From: Streptomyces resistomycificus
GTDB lineage: Bacteria > Actinomycetota > Actinomycetes > Streptomycetales > Streptomycetaceae
Reading direction: 5' to 3'
DNA: 64,000 nt
Assembly: GCF_001514265.1 (NCBI RefSeq)
Contig: NZ_KQ949000.1
Location: 1 to 64,000, forward strand
Positions 24,175 through 31,894 of this stretch are shown here, piece after piece. Numbering within the stretch: the stretch's first letter is position 1; each line of letters starts with the position of its first letter. The position numbers and the translations under genes are program-made. The notes beneath the pieces are model-generated. The model was not told the DNA's origin. It saw only the letters and a program-made list of their open reading frames with translations, and ran no database searches.

Positions 24175-25068
24175 TCAGTCACATGTGCGGATGTCCCGGC
24201 CGTCGTTGTCCTTCGCCTCGTCGTTGCCCCACTTCTGGAGGTAGTAGGCGGAGACGTACGCCCGCCCCTGGCCGCCCGGGTTCACCTCGTCGAGGTCGGT
24301 GAGCAGCCACCAGTGGTTGTACGAGGTTCCGCTGCGCACCTCGTCGCCCCACTTCTTGCACAGCACGTAGTTGGTGCCCTTGCGCAGCGTGCCCTGGGGT
24401 GCGCACCGGGGTGTGCTGTCGCCCACGCAGTCGACGTCCGCGTAGCCGGTGGCGTCGGCGTAGGTGTCCACCCAGAACCGGGCCGGGTCGCCGCCACCGC
24501 CGTCGCAGGCGTTGGTGCTGATGACCTGGGGGAACGGGCCGTTGGGGCTGAGCCGGTACTCGGTGCCCTGGATCACCGGGTGAACCATCTCGTCGGTCTC
24601 GCCGTCGTTGTCGCCGTTGGTGTCGTAGAGCTGCTCGTAGTGCAGATGCGCCGAGTCCGTGCCGGTCAGCCCGAGTCGCCCGAGGGGTGCGCCGGAGGCG
24701 ACGTGCTGGCCCAGACGCACGTCGATGCGGTCCATGTGGAGATAGACCGTGAACCAGCCGTTGCCGTGGTTGATCTCGAGCCCGCCCGGCTCGAAGCGTT
24801 CGGTGACCGTGCCGGCGGCCGAGGCACCGACGACGGCCCCCAGGGTGGGGCCGTCGACACGGTACATGTCCAGCTTCTTGTCGTCGGGCGCGTGGCCCCG
24901 ATACGTCTGCAGTTGCCAGGTCTGGCCGCACGCGAACGGCAGTTTGAAGTCCGGGCGGGCCGCGGGCGCGGCCGACGCGGCCGGTGTGCTCGCGCACAGT
25001 CCGGCCGTCATCAGCACAGCCGTCAGCACCGCCGCCCAGCCCGGTCCTACTCGTTGCCACAATTTCAC
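24175..25068 (-). CDS. Secreted M23-type peptidase with C-terminal SH3-like domain
   Basis: Secreted protein of about 297 aa. After a signal peptide (AVLTAVLMTAGLCASTPAA, cut near ASA) comes a LytM/M23 core: a first metal-ligand region GHAPDDKKLDMYR, EINHGNGWFTVYLHMD, and the metal pair in SAHLHYEQ. The last 100 residues carry DVDCVGDSTPRCAPQGT and HWWLLTDLDEVNPGGQG, an SH3-like cell-wall-binding form. I chose the GTG at 25068, behind a strong GAGGAGGAGGG. M23 enzymes cut peptide bridges in peptidoglycan. The first metal region is spaced differently from lysostaphin, so activity is likely but not certain. Confidence 0.82.
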   Translation of the reverse strand: MKLWQRVGPGWAAVLTAVLMTAGLCASTPAASAAPAARPDFKLPFACGQTWQLQTYRGHAPDDKKLDMYRVDGPTLGAVVGASAAGTVTERFEPGGLEINHGNGWFTVYLHMDRIDVRLGQHVASGAPLGRLGLTGTDSAHLHYEQLYDTNGDNDGETDEMVHPVIQGTEYRLSPNGPFPQVISTNACDGGGGDPARFWVDTYADATGYADVDCVGDSTPRCAPQGTLRKGTNYVLCKKWGDEVRSGTSYNHWWLLTDLDEVNPGGQGRAYVSAYYLQKWGNDEAKDNDGRDIRTCD

Positions 25069-25171
25069 GGGCCTCGCCCTCCTCCTCTTCAGTGTTCTGC
25101 GGTGAGCGTGCCGCACCGAGGGGGAGAAGGGACTCCGGCACGTTACGGGGTGGCCCCGCGTGCGTCGGGGA

Positions 25172-26452
25172 TCAGGTGCCGCACTGCCGTGTCACTCCCC
25201 CGGTCGCGTCCCCCTTGAGGTAGATCCCGCTGACGTAGCCCACTCCGCCCGAACGCAGCGGCAGTTCGATCCACTTGTCGCTCGTGTAGCCCTCGGCGGA
25301 GACGAGTTGGCCGGTCTTCCAGCAGTTCGCCGGGTAACTCTCGTTCGGGTAGACCTTGCTGACCGCGCCGCAGCTGGTGGCGGCGCAGGAGCGGACGTTC
25401 GCCTCGGCCCAGGCCGTGACGGTCGACTGTCCGCCGCCGCCGTCGGTCGGCTGGAAGGTCACGTCCACCCAGTCGTTGTCCGTCATGCCGAGGCCGTCCC
25501 AGAAGGTGCCGTCGGCCACGTCGATGCCGGCCGGGTTGGCGACCCGGCGGCCGAACTCGTCTAGGCCTCCGTTGTAGCCCGACTGGTAGGCCGCCTGGGC
25601 CTCGGGGGTGCCCTGTGGCAGGTCACGCCACATCTGCCGCTGGGCGGGCGGGTTCCAGTAGTCGTCCTGGGTGTTCCAGGGACCGACGTCCCACACGGGG
25701 GCGGTCTCACAGCGTCCCGTGCGCGCGTAGCACAGCCGCACCTGGTACTCGCGGCCTCCGTTGCTCGCCAGCATCCGCCGGGACGGCAGCGCCACGAAGT
25801 GGTCGCGTGGCTGGATGACATGGCCGTTGGCGGTGGTCTGCCCGGTCAGGCCCTCGCGGGTGGCGAAGAGCCGGTACGTGACGGACGCCGCCTGCGCCGC
25901 ACCACGTTGGGCGCGTGCGGCGGACCGCGTCGGGTCGGCGTGGACCAAGACGTCGGAGACGACGGGCGTGGCGGTGCTGCTGCCGAGGAGGGTCAGCCGC
26001 ACCTGGAGCACGGAGACGACCTCCGGCAGCCGCAGTCGGCCGGCGGAGTCGGGGGTGGTCCACTGCGTCCACCGGTCGGGGTGGCCGCTGCCCCGGACCT
26101 CGGTCAGCACCTGGGTGCCCGAGGGTACGTCGGCTTGGCGGCGGAGGGTGAAGGCGTCGGCCTGCCGTCCGAGGCTCTGGGCCGGTGCGGTGTACACGGC
26201 GAACGCCTTGCCGGGGGCGGACGGTGTGCGGGTGCGGCCGTCGCCGATGGTGAGACCGCCGTCCCCGCGGTGGTCGATGTTGTGCTGGTCGGCCGACGTG
26301 CTGGCGAGGTCCACCCGCCACTCGCTCGCCGGCTGCGCGGCGGCGGGCCTTTCGCCGGCGCGGTCCGCGGCCGCCGCGGTGGCGGGCGGGAGCCCGCCCA
26401 CGATGAGCAGGGCGCACAGGCCCCGTATCAGTCTGCTGGTGGTGGATGGCAC
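25172..26452 (-). CDS. Secreted protein with C-terminal SH3-like wall-binding domain
   Basis: Exported protein of about 426 aa. A signal peptide (GLCALLIVGGLPPATAAAA) is followed by a beta-rich middle (FAVYTAPAQSLGRQADAFTL), a segment VTYRLFATREGLTGQTTANG, then HVIQPRDHFVALP, that resembles RlpA-like double-psi barrels, and a C-terminal domain of about 80 residues starting TVTAWAEANVRSCAA. That domain is almost identical to the one in the divergent gene at 26618. The GTG at 26452 follows GGGGAG by 7 bases. It probably acts on or binds the cell wall; I cannot name an enzyme activity. Confidence 0.75.
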   Translation of the reverse strand: MPSTTSRLIRGLCALLIVGGLPPATAAAADRAGERPAAAQPASEWRVDLASTSADQHNIDHRGDGGLTIGDGRTRTPSAPGKAFAVYTAPAQSLGRQADAFTLRRQADVPSGTQVLTEVRGSGHPDRWTQWTTPDSAGRLRLPEVVSVLQVRLTLLGSSTATPVVSDVLVHADPTRSAARAQRGAAQAASVTYRLFATREGLTGQTTANGHVIQPRDHFVALPSRRMLASNGGREYQVRLCYARTGRCETAPVWDVGPWNTQDDYWNPPAQRQMWRDLPQGTPEAQAAYQSGYNGGLDEFGRRVANPAGIDVADGTFWDGLGMTDNDWVDVTFQPTDGGGGQSTVTAWAEANVRSCAATSCGAVSKVYPNESYPANCWKTGQLVSAEGYTSDKWIELPLRSGGVGYVSGIYLKGDATGGVTRQCGT

Positions 26453-26617
26453 GACGAGTCTCCCCAATCGGGATCGGACAGTGTGTGGTTGACCAGGCAG
26501 AGCCCTATCGGCCGGCGTCGTGCGCTGTCATTCCGGAACGTTCCGGATGCCGCCGCTGCGGCGCGCGCGGATAACTTCCGAGCCGTCCCCGCAACGAACC
26601 CCCCGAGAGGAAGTCTC

Positions 26618-27385
26618 GTGCGTCTGCATCCACGTGCCGGACTCGTCACGGCGGCCGCCGTGCTCCTGCCCCTGGCAGCGGCCGTCCCCGCCGTCGCCGC
26701 ACCGTCCACCGCGGCGGCCGCGTACGCCGCCTCGTGCCCCGCCGCCGGGGTCGTCACCCAGGGCTACAGCAGTGGCCACGACGGCGTCGACATCGCCAAC
26801 GCCCAGGGCACCCCGATCTACGCCGTCGGCGCCGGCGAGGTCATCGCCTCCGGTCCCGCCAGTGGCTACGGACAGTGGATCCGCATCCTGCACGACGACG
26901 GAACGGTGACCGAGTACGGGCACATGTACCAGCGGGACGTCGCCGTCGGCCAGTACGTCCAGGCCGGACAGCGCATCGCCCTGATGGGCAGTGAGGGCGA
27001 GTCGACCGGCACGCATCTGCATCTGCGTGTCAGGGTCGGCACGTCCACCACGGTCCGCGGCATCGACCCGGTGCCGTACCTGCGTGACCGCGGGGTGAAC
27101 CTGCCCTGCACGCCGGGCGGGAACGGTGGCCAGACGACGGTGACCGCGTGGGCGGAGGCCAACGTCCGCTCCTGCGCCGCCACCAACTGCGGCGCGGTCA
27201 GCAAGGTCTACCCGAACGAGAGTTACCCGGCGAACTGCTGGACGACCGGCCAACTCGTCTCCGCCGAGGGCTACACCAACGACAAGTGGATCGAACTTCC
27301 ACTGCGCGCGGGCGGGGTCGGCTACGTCAGCGCGATCTACCTCAAGGGCGACGACAAGGGCAACGTCAGCCGCGAGTGCCGCTGA
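26618..27385 (+). CDS. Secreted M23 peptidase with SH3-like wall-binding domain
   Basis: Secreted protein of about 255 aa, divergent from the related gene at 25172. A signal peptide (LVTAAAVLLPLAAAVPAVAA) precedes a complete LytM/M23 core: GHDGVDIANAQGTPIYAVG with His and Asp metal ligands, TEYGHM, and THLHLRVRV. The C-terminal 80 residues (TVTAWAEANVRSCAATNCGA on) are almost the same as in the divergent protein. The GTG at 26618 follows GAGAGGAAG. It should cut peptidoglycan cross-bridges in the wall. It lies in a block of secreted wall-acting proteins with a lectin downstream. Confidence 0.9.
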   Translation: MRLHPRAGLVTAAAVLLPLAAAVPAVAAPSTAAAAYAASCPAAGVVTQGYSSGHDGVDIANAQGTPIYAVGAGEVIASGPASGYGQWIRILHDDGTVTEYGHMYQRDVAVGQYVQAGQRIALMGSEGESTGTHLHLRVRVGTSTTVRGIDPVPYLRDRGVNLPCTPGGNGGQTTVTAWAEANVRSCAATNCGAVSKVYPNESYPANCWTTGQLVSAEGYTNDKWIELPLRAGGVGYVSAIYLKGDDKGNVSRECR

Positions 27386-27498
27386 CCGAGCCGCCCCGCC
27401 CCCTCAGACGCGGCCCGGGGCCCGACCCCCAGGCGCCGCCCGACACATCCCGCCGCACACCGCGGTGGAACACCATCACCCAACCGAAGGGAACACCC

Positions 27499-27945
27499 AT
27501 GTCCGGCAACACGCTCATCCGCGCGGCGGCGCTCGGCGCCTCCGTCGCCGCCCTCGCCTTCCTCCCCTCGACCACGGCCTCGGCCGCGGACGCCGTCAAC
27601 ACCTTCAAGAACCAGGCGACGAACCGCTGCATCGACGACACCGACCAGGGCTTCCGCACCTGGGACTGCAACGGCTCCCCCGCCCAGAACTGGATCGTGC
27701 ACAAGTGGGCCGACGGCACGGTGCAGCTGAAGAACGCCAACACCAACCGCTGCATGTACGACAGCGACCAGGGCTTCAAGACCCTGAACTGTGACTCCAG
27801 CCCCAACCAGAGCTGGTACGTCCGTCACTGGAACGACGGCACGCTCGAGCTGAAGAACCAGGCGACGCAGCGCTGCATCGACGACAGCAACCTCGGCTTC
27901 CGCACCCTCGGTTGCAACTCCGGCCAGTTCCAGAGCTGGTTCTGA
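27499..27945 (+). CDS. Secreted ricin-type beta-trefoil lectin
   Basis: A protein of about 148 aa: a signal peptide (AAALGASVAALAFLPSTTAS, cut near ASA) and one beta-trefoil made of three repeats, each with NRCI/NRCM/QRCI and a later C-N or C-D position (TWDCNGSPAQNWI, TLNCDSSPNQSWY, TLGCNSGQFQSWF). The QxW positions appear as QNW, QSW and QSW. No catalytic domain is attached, so it is a stand-alone carbohydrate binder, perhaps for wall or plant polysaccharides. It follows the M23 gene by 113 bases in the same direction. Confidence 0.9.
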   Translation: MSGNTLIRAAALGASVAALAFLPSTTASAADAVNTFKNQATNRCIDDTDQGFRTWDCNGSPAQNWIVHKWADGTVQLKNANTNRCMYDSDQGFKTLNCDSSPNQSWYVRHWNDGTLELKNQATQRCIDDSNLGFRTLGCNSGQFQSWF

Positions 27946-28016
27946 CACCTGCCGCAGGGCAGCGCCTTCCGCCTCCGCCCGGTCCCCGGTCATCGGTCAT
28001 CGGGGCGGGGGCTGAA

Positions 28017-28056
28017 GGTGCCCGGAGCCCGGTCCATCAGCGCGGCACCGGGCACC
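28017..28056. terminator. Possible bidirectional hairpin after the lectin gene
   Basis: A 9-base stem (28017-28025 with 28048-28056) encloses a 22-base loop between the convergent lectin and DUF6745 genes. The long loop makes this a weak call. Confidence 0.35.
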
Positions 28057-28100
28057 CGGCTGCGAGAGGGGGCCGAACTCCGCTCCCGAGGACCTACGGG

Positions 28101-29144
28101 TCACGTCTCCCGTACGGGCGCGTACGACTCCGCCCCCAGCCCGAACGTCCAGGCGACCCCGGCCCGCGCCGTGCGGGTCGACGGCGGCACCCGCAGCCAG
28201 TACGTCCGGTGGTTACCGTCCGGCTCCGGGGTGGAGTTGAGGACCTCCACCATGACGACGGGCTCGTCGTCGTCCAGGTCGATCCGCCACAGCGTGCCCG
28301 TCTCGTCACGGTTGACCGGGCGGGCCCCGGAGTCCGCCAGGTAGCGGTCGTAGCCGTAGTACTCCAGCATCACCCGGCGCAGTTCGGCGTTCTCCTCGGC
28401 GCGGATCCGCTCCGGGTCGAGGCTCGGCAGTCGCGCCAGGAAGTCGGCGGGCACCGGCATCCCGCGCCAGGCGTACAGAGCGAAGCCGTCCGGGTAGGCG
28501 AGCGCCGGGCCGTCGCCCTGGTCCAGCCGGCCGGCCTCGTCGCGGTGCAGGGCGACGGGGCGTTCGCACACCACCGCCACGCGCGCGAAGGGCCACCACC
28601 AGCCGGCGCTGCGGCACACCGCCGCCAGTCCTTCGAGCGGCCCGTCGTCCGTGGGGAACGCGGCGAGCCACGGCGCGTCGTGTTGTCCCAGCACGGCGTC
28701 CAGGAGGATCAGCCGGACCTCCGCGGCCTCCTTGCCCGTCTCCCTTCCGACCAGGTCCTCCAGCACACCGGTGCGGACCCGGTTCACCAGGGACTGCGTC
28801 GAGTCCCACAGGCGGCCACCGGTGGCGGACCAGTGCGCCGCCCAGCCGGCCGGGCCCAACTCGGTGTGCAGCCGCTGCCGTTCGCGTGCCCAGGGCGCGC
28901 TGCGGACCGCCTCTCGCACACTGGGGCCCGTGTCCAGCGACGCCCGGATCAGCGTCACCGCCTCGCGCGGCGAACCGGCCCACACCACCTCCGCCGGTTC
29001 CTCGAGACCGGCCTGTCGGTAGGCCCGCCGGACGCCCGCCTCGGCGGCGGCCCGGTCGGCGGCGCCGACGGCCGCCGCACACGCGCGCCAGGCGTGGAAG
29101 GTCTCGTCGGAGGCCGCCACGGCGGCACCATCCAGCGTGTCCAT
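28101..29144 (-). CDS. DUF6745-family protein
   Basis: A soluble protein of about 347 aa matching DUF6745 proteins as I know them: blocks FALYAWRGMPVPADFL, RIRAEENAELRRVMLEYYG, DETGTLWRIDLDDDEPVVMV and EVLNSTPEPDGNHRTYWLRV occur in that order near the C-terminus. The N-terminal half is helical (DRAAAEAGVRRAYRQAGL). The ATG at 29144 is chosen because GGGGAG ends 6 bases before it. It is 28 bases downstream of the small gene at 29173 and presumably on the same transcript. It shares a damage-type promoter region with the STM4011-4015 operon. Function unknown. Confidence 0.8.
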   Translation of the reverse strand: MDTLDGAAVAASDETFHAWRACAAAVGAADRAAAEAGVRRAYRQAGLEEPAEVVWAGSPREAVTLIRASLDTGPSVREAVRSAPWARERQRLHTELGPAGWAAHWSATGGRLWDSTQSLVNRVRTGVLEDLVGRETGKEAAEVRLILLDAVLGQHDAPWLAAFPTDDGPLEGLAAVCRSAGWWWPFARVAVVCERPVALHRDEAGRLDQGDGPALAYPDGFALYAWRGMPVPADFLARLPSLDPERIRAEENAELRRVMLEYYGYDRYLADSGARPVNRDETGTLWRIDLDDDEPVVMVEVLNSTPEPDGNHRTYWLRVPPSTRTARAGVAWTFGLGAESYAPVRET

Positions 29145-29172
29145 TGTCATCTCCCCATCACCCCACACAAGT

Positions 29173-29499
29173 TCAGTCCGCCACGATCCGCACGGACCCC
29201 GGCACGTACTCCCGCTGCCGGATCACCCGGTACCAGCCCTTCGGCAGCGCGATCGCCGCATGCTCCTCGTGGACGACCCGGCCGCCCTGGGGCAGGTGCA
29301 GCAGCAGCGGACCGAACGCCCCCGGCTCCCGCACCAGATCACCCGGGCCGACGACCGCGTGGGCGTGACCCGTGACCTCGCCCAGCGCCAGCACCAGCCG
29401 CCCTCGCCCGTCACGCGCCTCCCTCGGCGCCCGCGCCACGTGCGGCGGCACCGCGTCCTGCGCGACGGGCACGATCAGCACGTCTCCCTGCCGGTACAT
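29173..29499 (-). CDS. Small conserved MYRQGDVLIVPV protein, DUF6745 partner
   Basis: A protein of about 108 aa, mostly beta-strands: MYRQGDVLIVPVAQDAVP at the start, VLALGEVTGHAHAVVGPGD in the middle (GH.HAV, possibly a metal or nucleotide site) and LPKGWYRVIRQREYVPGSVR at the end. I recall similar small proteins next to DUF6745 genes in other bacteria. The ATG at 29499 has GGGGGAG 4 bases upstream. It is the first gene of a two-gene unit reading away from the STM4011-4015 operon, and its promoter carries a perfect TTGTCAGTG-N8-TACGGT element. Function unknown. Confidence 0.75.
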   Translation of the reverse strand: MYRQGDVLIVPVAQDAVPPHVARAPREARDGRGRLVLALGEVTGHAHAVVGPGDLVREPGAFGPLLLHLPQGGRVVHEEHAAIALPKGWYRVIRQREYVPGSVRIVAD

Positions 29500-29549
29500 G
29501 GCTCTCCCCCTCACCGCCGGGTGCACCACGCACCGGCCTCATGACCAGG

Positions 29550-29572
29550 ACCGTACGGGCCGCCACTGACAA
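29550..29572 (-). promoter_or_regulatory. RecA-independent DNA-damage promoter, leftward copy
   Basis: Read on the minus strand: TTGTCAGTG, 8 bases, TACGGT. This fits fully the actinobacterial consensus tTGTCRgtg-N8-TAnnnT recognised in a PafBC-dependent, RecA-independent damage response. The -10 element ends 50 bases before the start at 29499. Confidence 0.8.
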
Positions 29573-29602
29573 CGGCCCCGAACCCGGCCCCGGCGACGGC
29601 GG

Positions 29603-29625
29603 TTGTCAGTGCCTGTTGGTAGAAC
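29603..29625 (+). promoter_or_regulatory. RecA-independent DNA-damage promoter, rightward copy
   Basis: TTGTCAGTG at 29603-29611, exactly 8 bases, then TAGAAC. The element matches the PafBC-type consensus except for the last base of the -10 (C for T). It lies 48 bases before the STM4015-like start and mirrors the leftward copy, so both units should respond together. Confidence 0.75.
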
Positions 29626-29673
29626 TGCGGACACATCACCGTCCGCACACCATTTCCTCTCGGGAGCAGCCGT

Positions 29674-30633
29674 ATGACCATCGGGGACCACCTTCAGGCG
29701 TTGTACCGGCTGCCCGCCCACACCTTCCCGGGCCCCGACGGCAGGACGGACGACCTGCCCGACCCGGACGCCTTCGCCTGGCGTGTCATAAGCGACGTCT
29801 ACGACGCCGACGAGGACTGGACCAAGGCGTTCGCCCGCTTCTGTGCCACCGTCGACACCACCCGCGTGCGGGCCCTGATCGTCGGCGCCTGGCAGGAGGC
29901 GTACGAGGAGGACTGCACCGAGGTCATCGAGGCGCTCGTGGCCGCCCGGGACCGCTTCCCCGCCCTGCGCGCGCTGTTCCTCGGTGACATGGTGATGGAG
30001 GAGTGCGAGATCTCCTGGATCAACCAGACCGACGTCACCCCCCTCCTGGCCGCGTTTCCCAAGCTGGAGGAGTTCGGCGTGCGCGGCGGAAGCGGACTGC
30101 GTTTCCCCGCCGTGCGCCACGACGCCCTGCGCCGGCTCGTGATCGAGACGGGCGGGCTGCCCGCGGAGGTCGTGCGCGGAGTGGGCGGCAGCGACCTGCC
30201 CGCACTGGAGCATCTGGACCTGTGGCTCGGCACCCCCGGCTACGGCGGCGACAGCGAGGCCGCCGACCTGGAGCCGATCCTGTCCGGCGCCCGTCTGCCG
30301 CGCCTGCGGCATCTGGCCCTGCGCAACAGCGAGATGCAGGACGCCGTGGCGGCCGCGGTCGCGGCCGCCCCCGTGGTGGCCCGTCTGGAGGTGCTCGACC
30401 TCTCCATGGGCGTCCTCACCGACGAGGGCGCCGCGGCCCTGCTCGGCGGCCAGCCCCTCACCCACCTCAAGAAGCTCGACCTGCACCACCACTACCTGAG
30501 CGAGCAGTTCCAGGAGCGCGTCCGCCGGACTCTGGAGACCGCCGGTGTCGAGGTGGACCTCGACCGCGACGACGCCGAGGAGGACTCGGACGGCGACGGC
30601 ACGGTGTGGCGTTACGTCGCCATCGGGGAGTGA
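29674..30633 (+). CDS. STM4015-family LRR-like protein
   Basis: A protein of about 319 aa, first of the STM4011-4015 set. It carries degenerate leucine-rich repeats: FPALRALFLGDMVMEE, FPKLEEFGVRGGSGL, LPALEHLDLWLGTPGY, LPRLRHLALRNSEMQ, VARLEVLDLSMGVLTDEG and LTHLKKLDLHHHYLSE. An acidic tail (DRDDAEEDSDGDGT) ends in WRYVAIGE. The fold suggests a binding or scaffold protein, not an enzyme. The start is the first ATG after the damage-type promoter. A 67-base gap separates it from the ATP-grasp-like gene. No partner is proven. Confidence 0.85.
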   Translation: MTIGDHLQALYRLPAHTFPGPDGRTDDLPDPDAFAWRVISDVYDADEDWTKAFARFCATVDTTRVRALIVGAWQEAYEEDCTEVIEALVAARDRFPALRALFLGDMVMEECEISWINQTDVTPLLAAFPKLEEFGVRGGSGLRFPAVRHDALRRLVIETGGLPAEVVRGVGGSDLPALEHLDLWLGTPGYGGDSEAADLEPILSGARLPRLRHLALRNSEMQDAVAAAVAAAPVVARLEVLDLSMGVLTDEGAAALLGGQPLTHLKKLDLHHHYLSEQFQERVRRTLETAGVEVDLDRDDAEEDSDGDGTVWRYVAIGE

Positions 30634-30700
30634 GCGGGTCTCCCATGGGCTACTCCCCGTCCCACCACGGCTGCGCACCGGCGCGGGGCCGCGGAGCCCT

Positions 30701-31894
30701 ATGAAGCCGGCCTCTTCCTCACCCCCGGCCGGCGGTCCGGGCACCACTCGCGGGCACGCCGAGGCGTCGCCCGCGAGTGAGCCCGCGCCGCCGCGGTTCG
30801 CCGTGGTCGCCAACCCCGAGAACCGCCGGGTCGCCCTCTTCGGGCAGGCGGTGCGCGCGGCCGGCCTGCCGGCCCCGCGCGTCGTCTCCTGGGCGGACGT
30901 ACTGCGTTGCCACGGAGCCGATTTCGCCGCCGACGAGATCGTCCGTGTCGACTCCCCCGGTGAGAACGCCGACGTCGACCGTGTGCTGCGCGGCGCCCAG
31001 GACCCCACCCGGGTCGAAGGCTCGGCCCGCTGGTATGCCGGCTTCGTCGCCGCGGTGCGCAGTCTGCGCGGCGGTATCCGTCTCGACCACCCGGAGGACC
31101 TCGCCACGCTGTTCGACAAGCGGCTCTGCCACGGCGTGCTGCACGCGGCGGGCGTTCCGGTGCCCGCCTCCCCCACCTCGGGCCCGCGGGGCCGACCGGT
31201 GCGCGGCTGGGACGACGTACGCGCGTCGATGCGCGAGCACCGGATGGCCCGGCTCTTCGTGAAACCCGCGCACGGATCGTCGGCGTCGGGCGTCCTCGCC
31301 GTCGAGGCGGGCGGCGGCGGCCGGATCAGGGCCACCACGTCCGTCGAACTCGCCGCCGACGGCGGCCTGTACAACTCCCTCAGAGTGCGCCGCTACGAAC
31401 GCGAGCGGGACATCGCCGCCATCGTCGACGCGCTCGCCCCGGACGGACTGCACCTCGAACGCTGGCTGCCCAAGGCCTCCCAGGACGGCCGGGCAGCGGA
31501 CCTCAGGGTCGTCGTGGTGGCCGGCCGCGCCACCCACGCGGTGGTCCGCACCAGCCGCTCTCCGCTGACCAACCTGCACCTCGGCGGCCGTCGAGGAGAC
31601 CTGGACACCGTCCGCGAGGCCGTCGAGGCGGCGGGCGCCCGCTGGACCGATCTGCTGGGCGTGTGCGAGCGGGCCGCCGCCTGCTTCCCCCGCACCCTGT
31701 GCGTCGGCGTCGACCTGCTGCCGGCGGTCGGCTGGCGCAGAGCCGCGGTCGGCGAGGTCAACGCCTTCGGCGACCTGCTGCCGCGGCTCACCGGCCTGCC
31801 CGGCAGCGGCGCCGAGGGCCTCGACACGTACGCGGCCCAAGTGGCCGCCCTCTCGAGCTTCACCCAGCACAGAACAGGAACACCGCATGCCTGA
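30701..31894 (+). CDS. STM4014-family ATP-grasp-like protein
   Basis: A protein of about 397 aa. I read an ATP-grasp fold: LFDKRLCHGVLHAAGVPVP (Lys near 140), ARLFVKPAHGSSASGVLAVE (VKP near 187-189), HLERWLPK, DLRVVVVAGRATHAVV (near 268-282) and GVDLLPAVGWRRAAVGEVNA with metal-ligand Glu near 352 and Asn near 354. ATP-grasp enzymes join a carboxylate to an amine, as in RimK or glutathione synthetase. It overlaps the hydrolase gene by 8 bases. The substrate is unknown. Peptide or small-molecule ligation is the natural guess in a cluster with two radical SAM enzymes. Confidence 0.82.
   Translation: MKPASSSPPAGGPGTTRGHAEASPASEPAPPRFAVVANPENRRVALFGQAVRAAGLPAPRVVSWADVLRCHGADFAADEIVRVDSPGENADVDRVLRGAQDPTRVEGSARWYAGFVAAVRSLRGGIRLDHPEDLATLFDKRLCHGVLHAAGVPVPASPTSGPRGRPVRGWDDVRASMREHRMARLFVKPAHGSSASGVLAVEAGGGGRIRATTSVELAADGGLYNSLRVRRYERERDIAAIVDALAPDGLHLERWLPKASQDGRAADLRVVVVAGRATHAVVRTSRSPLTNLHLGGRRGDLDTVREAVEAAGARWTDLLGVCERAAACFPRTLCVGVDLLPAVGWRRAAVGEVNAFGDLLPRLTGLPGSGAEGLDTYAAQVAALSSFTQHRTGTPHA

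Noticed and set aside
24175..25068. Inactive M23 peptidase lacking its first metal His
   Set aside because: GHAPDDKKLDMYR still offers a His and an Asp with unusual spacing, as in some Streptomyces M23 proteins, so loss of the site cannot be claimed.
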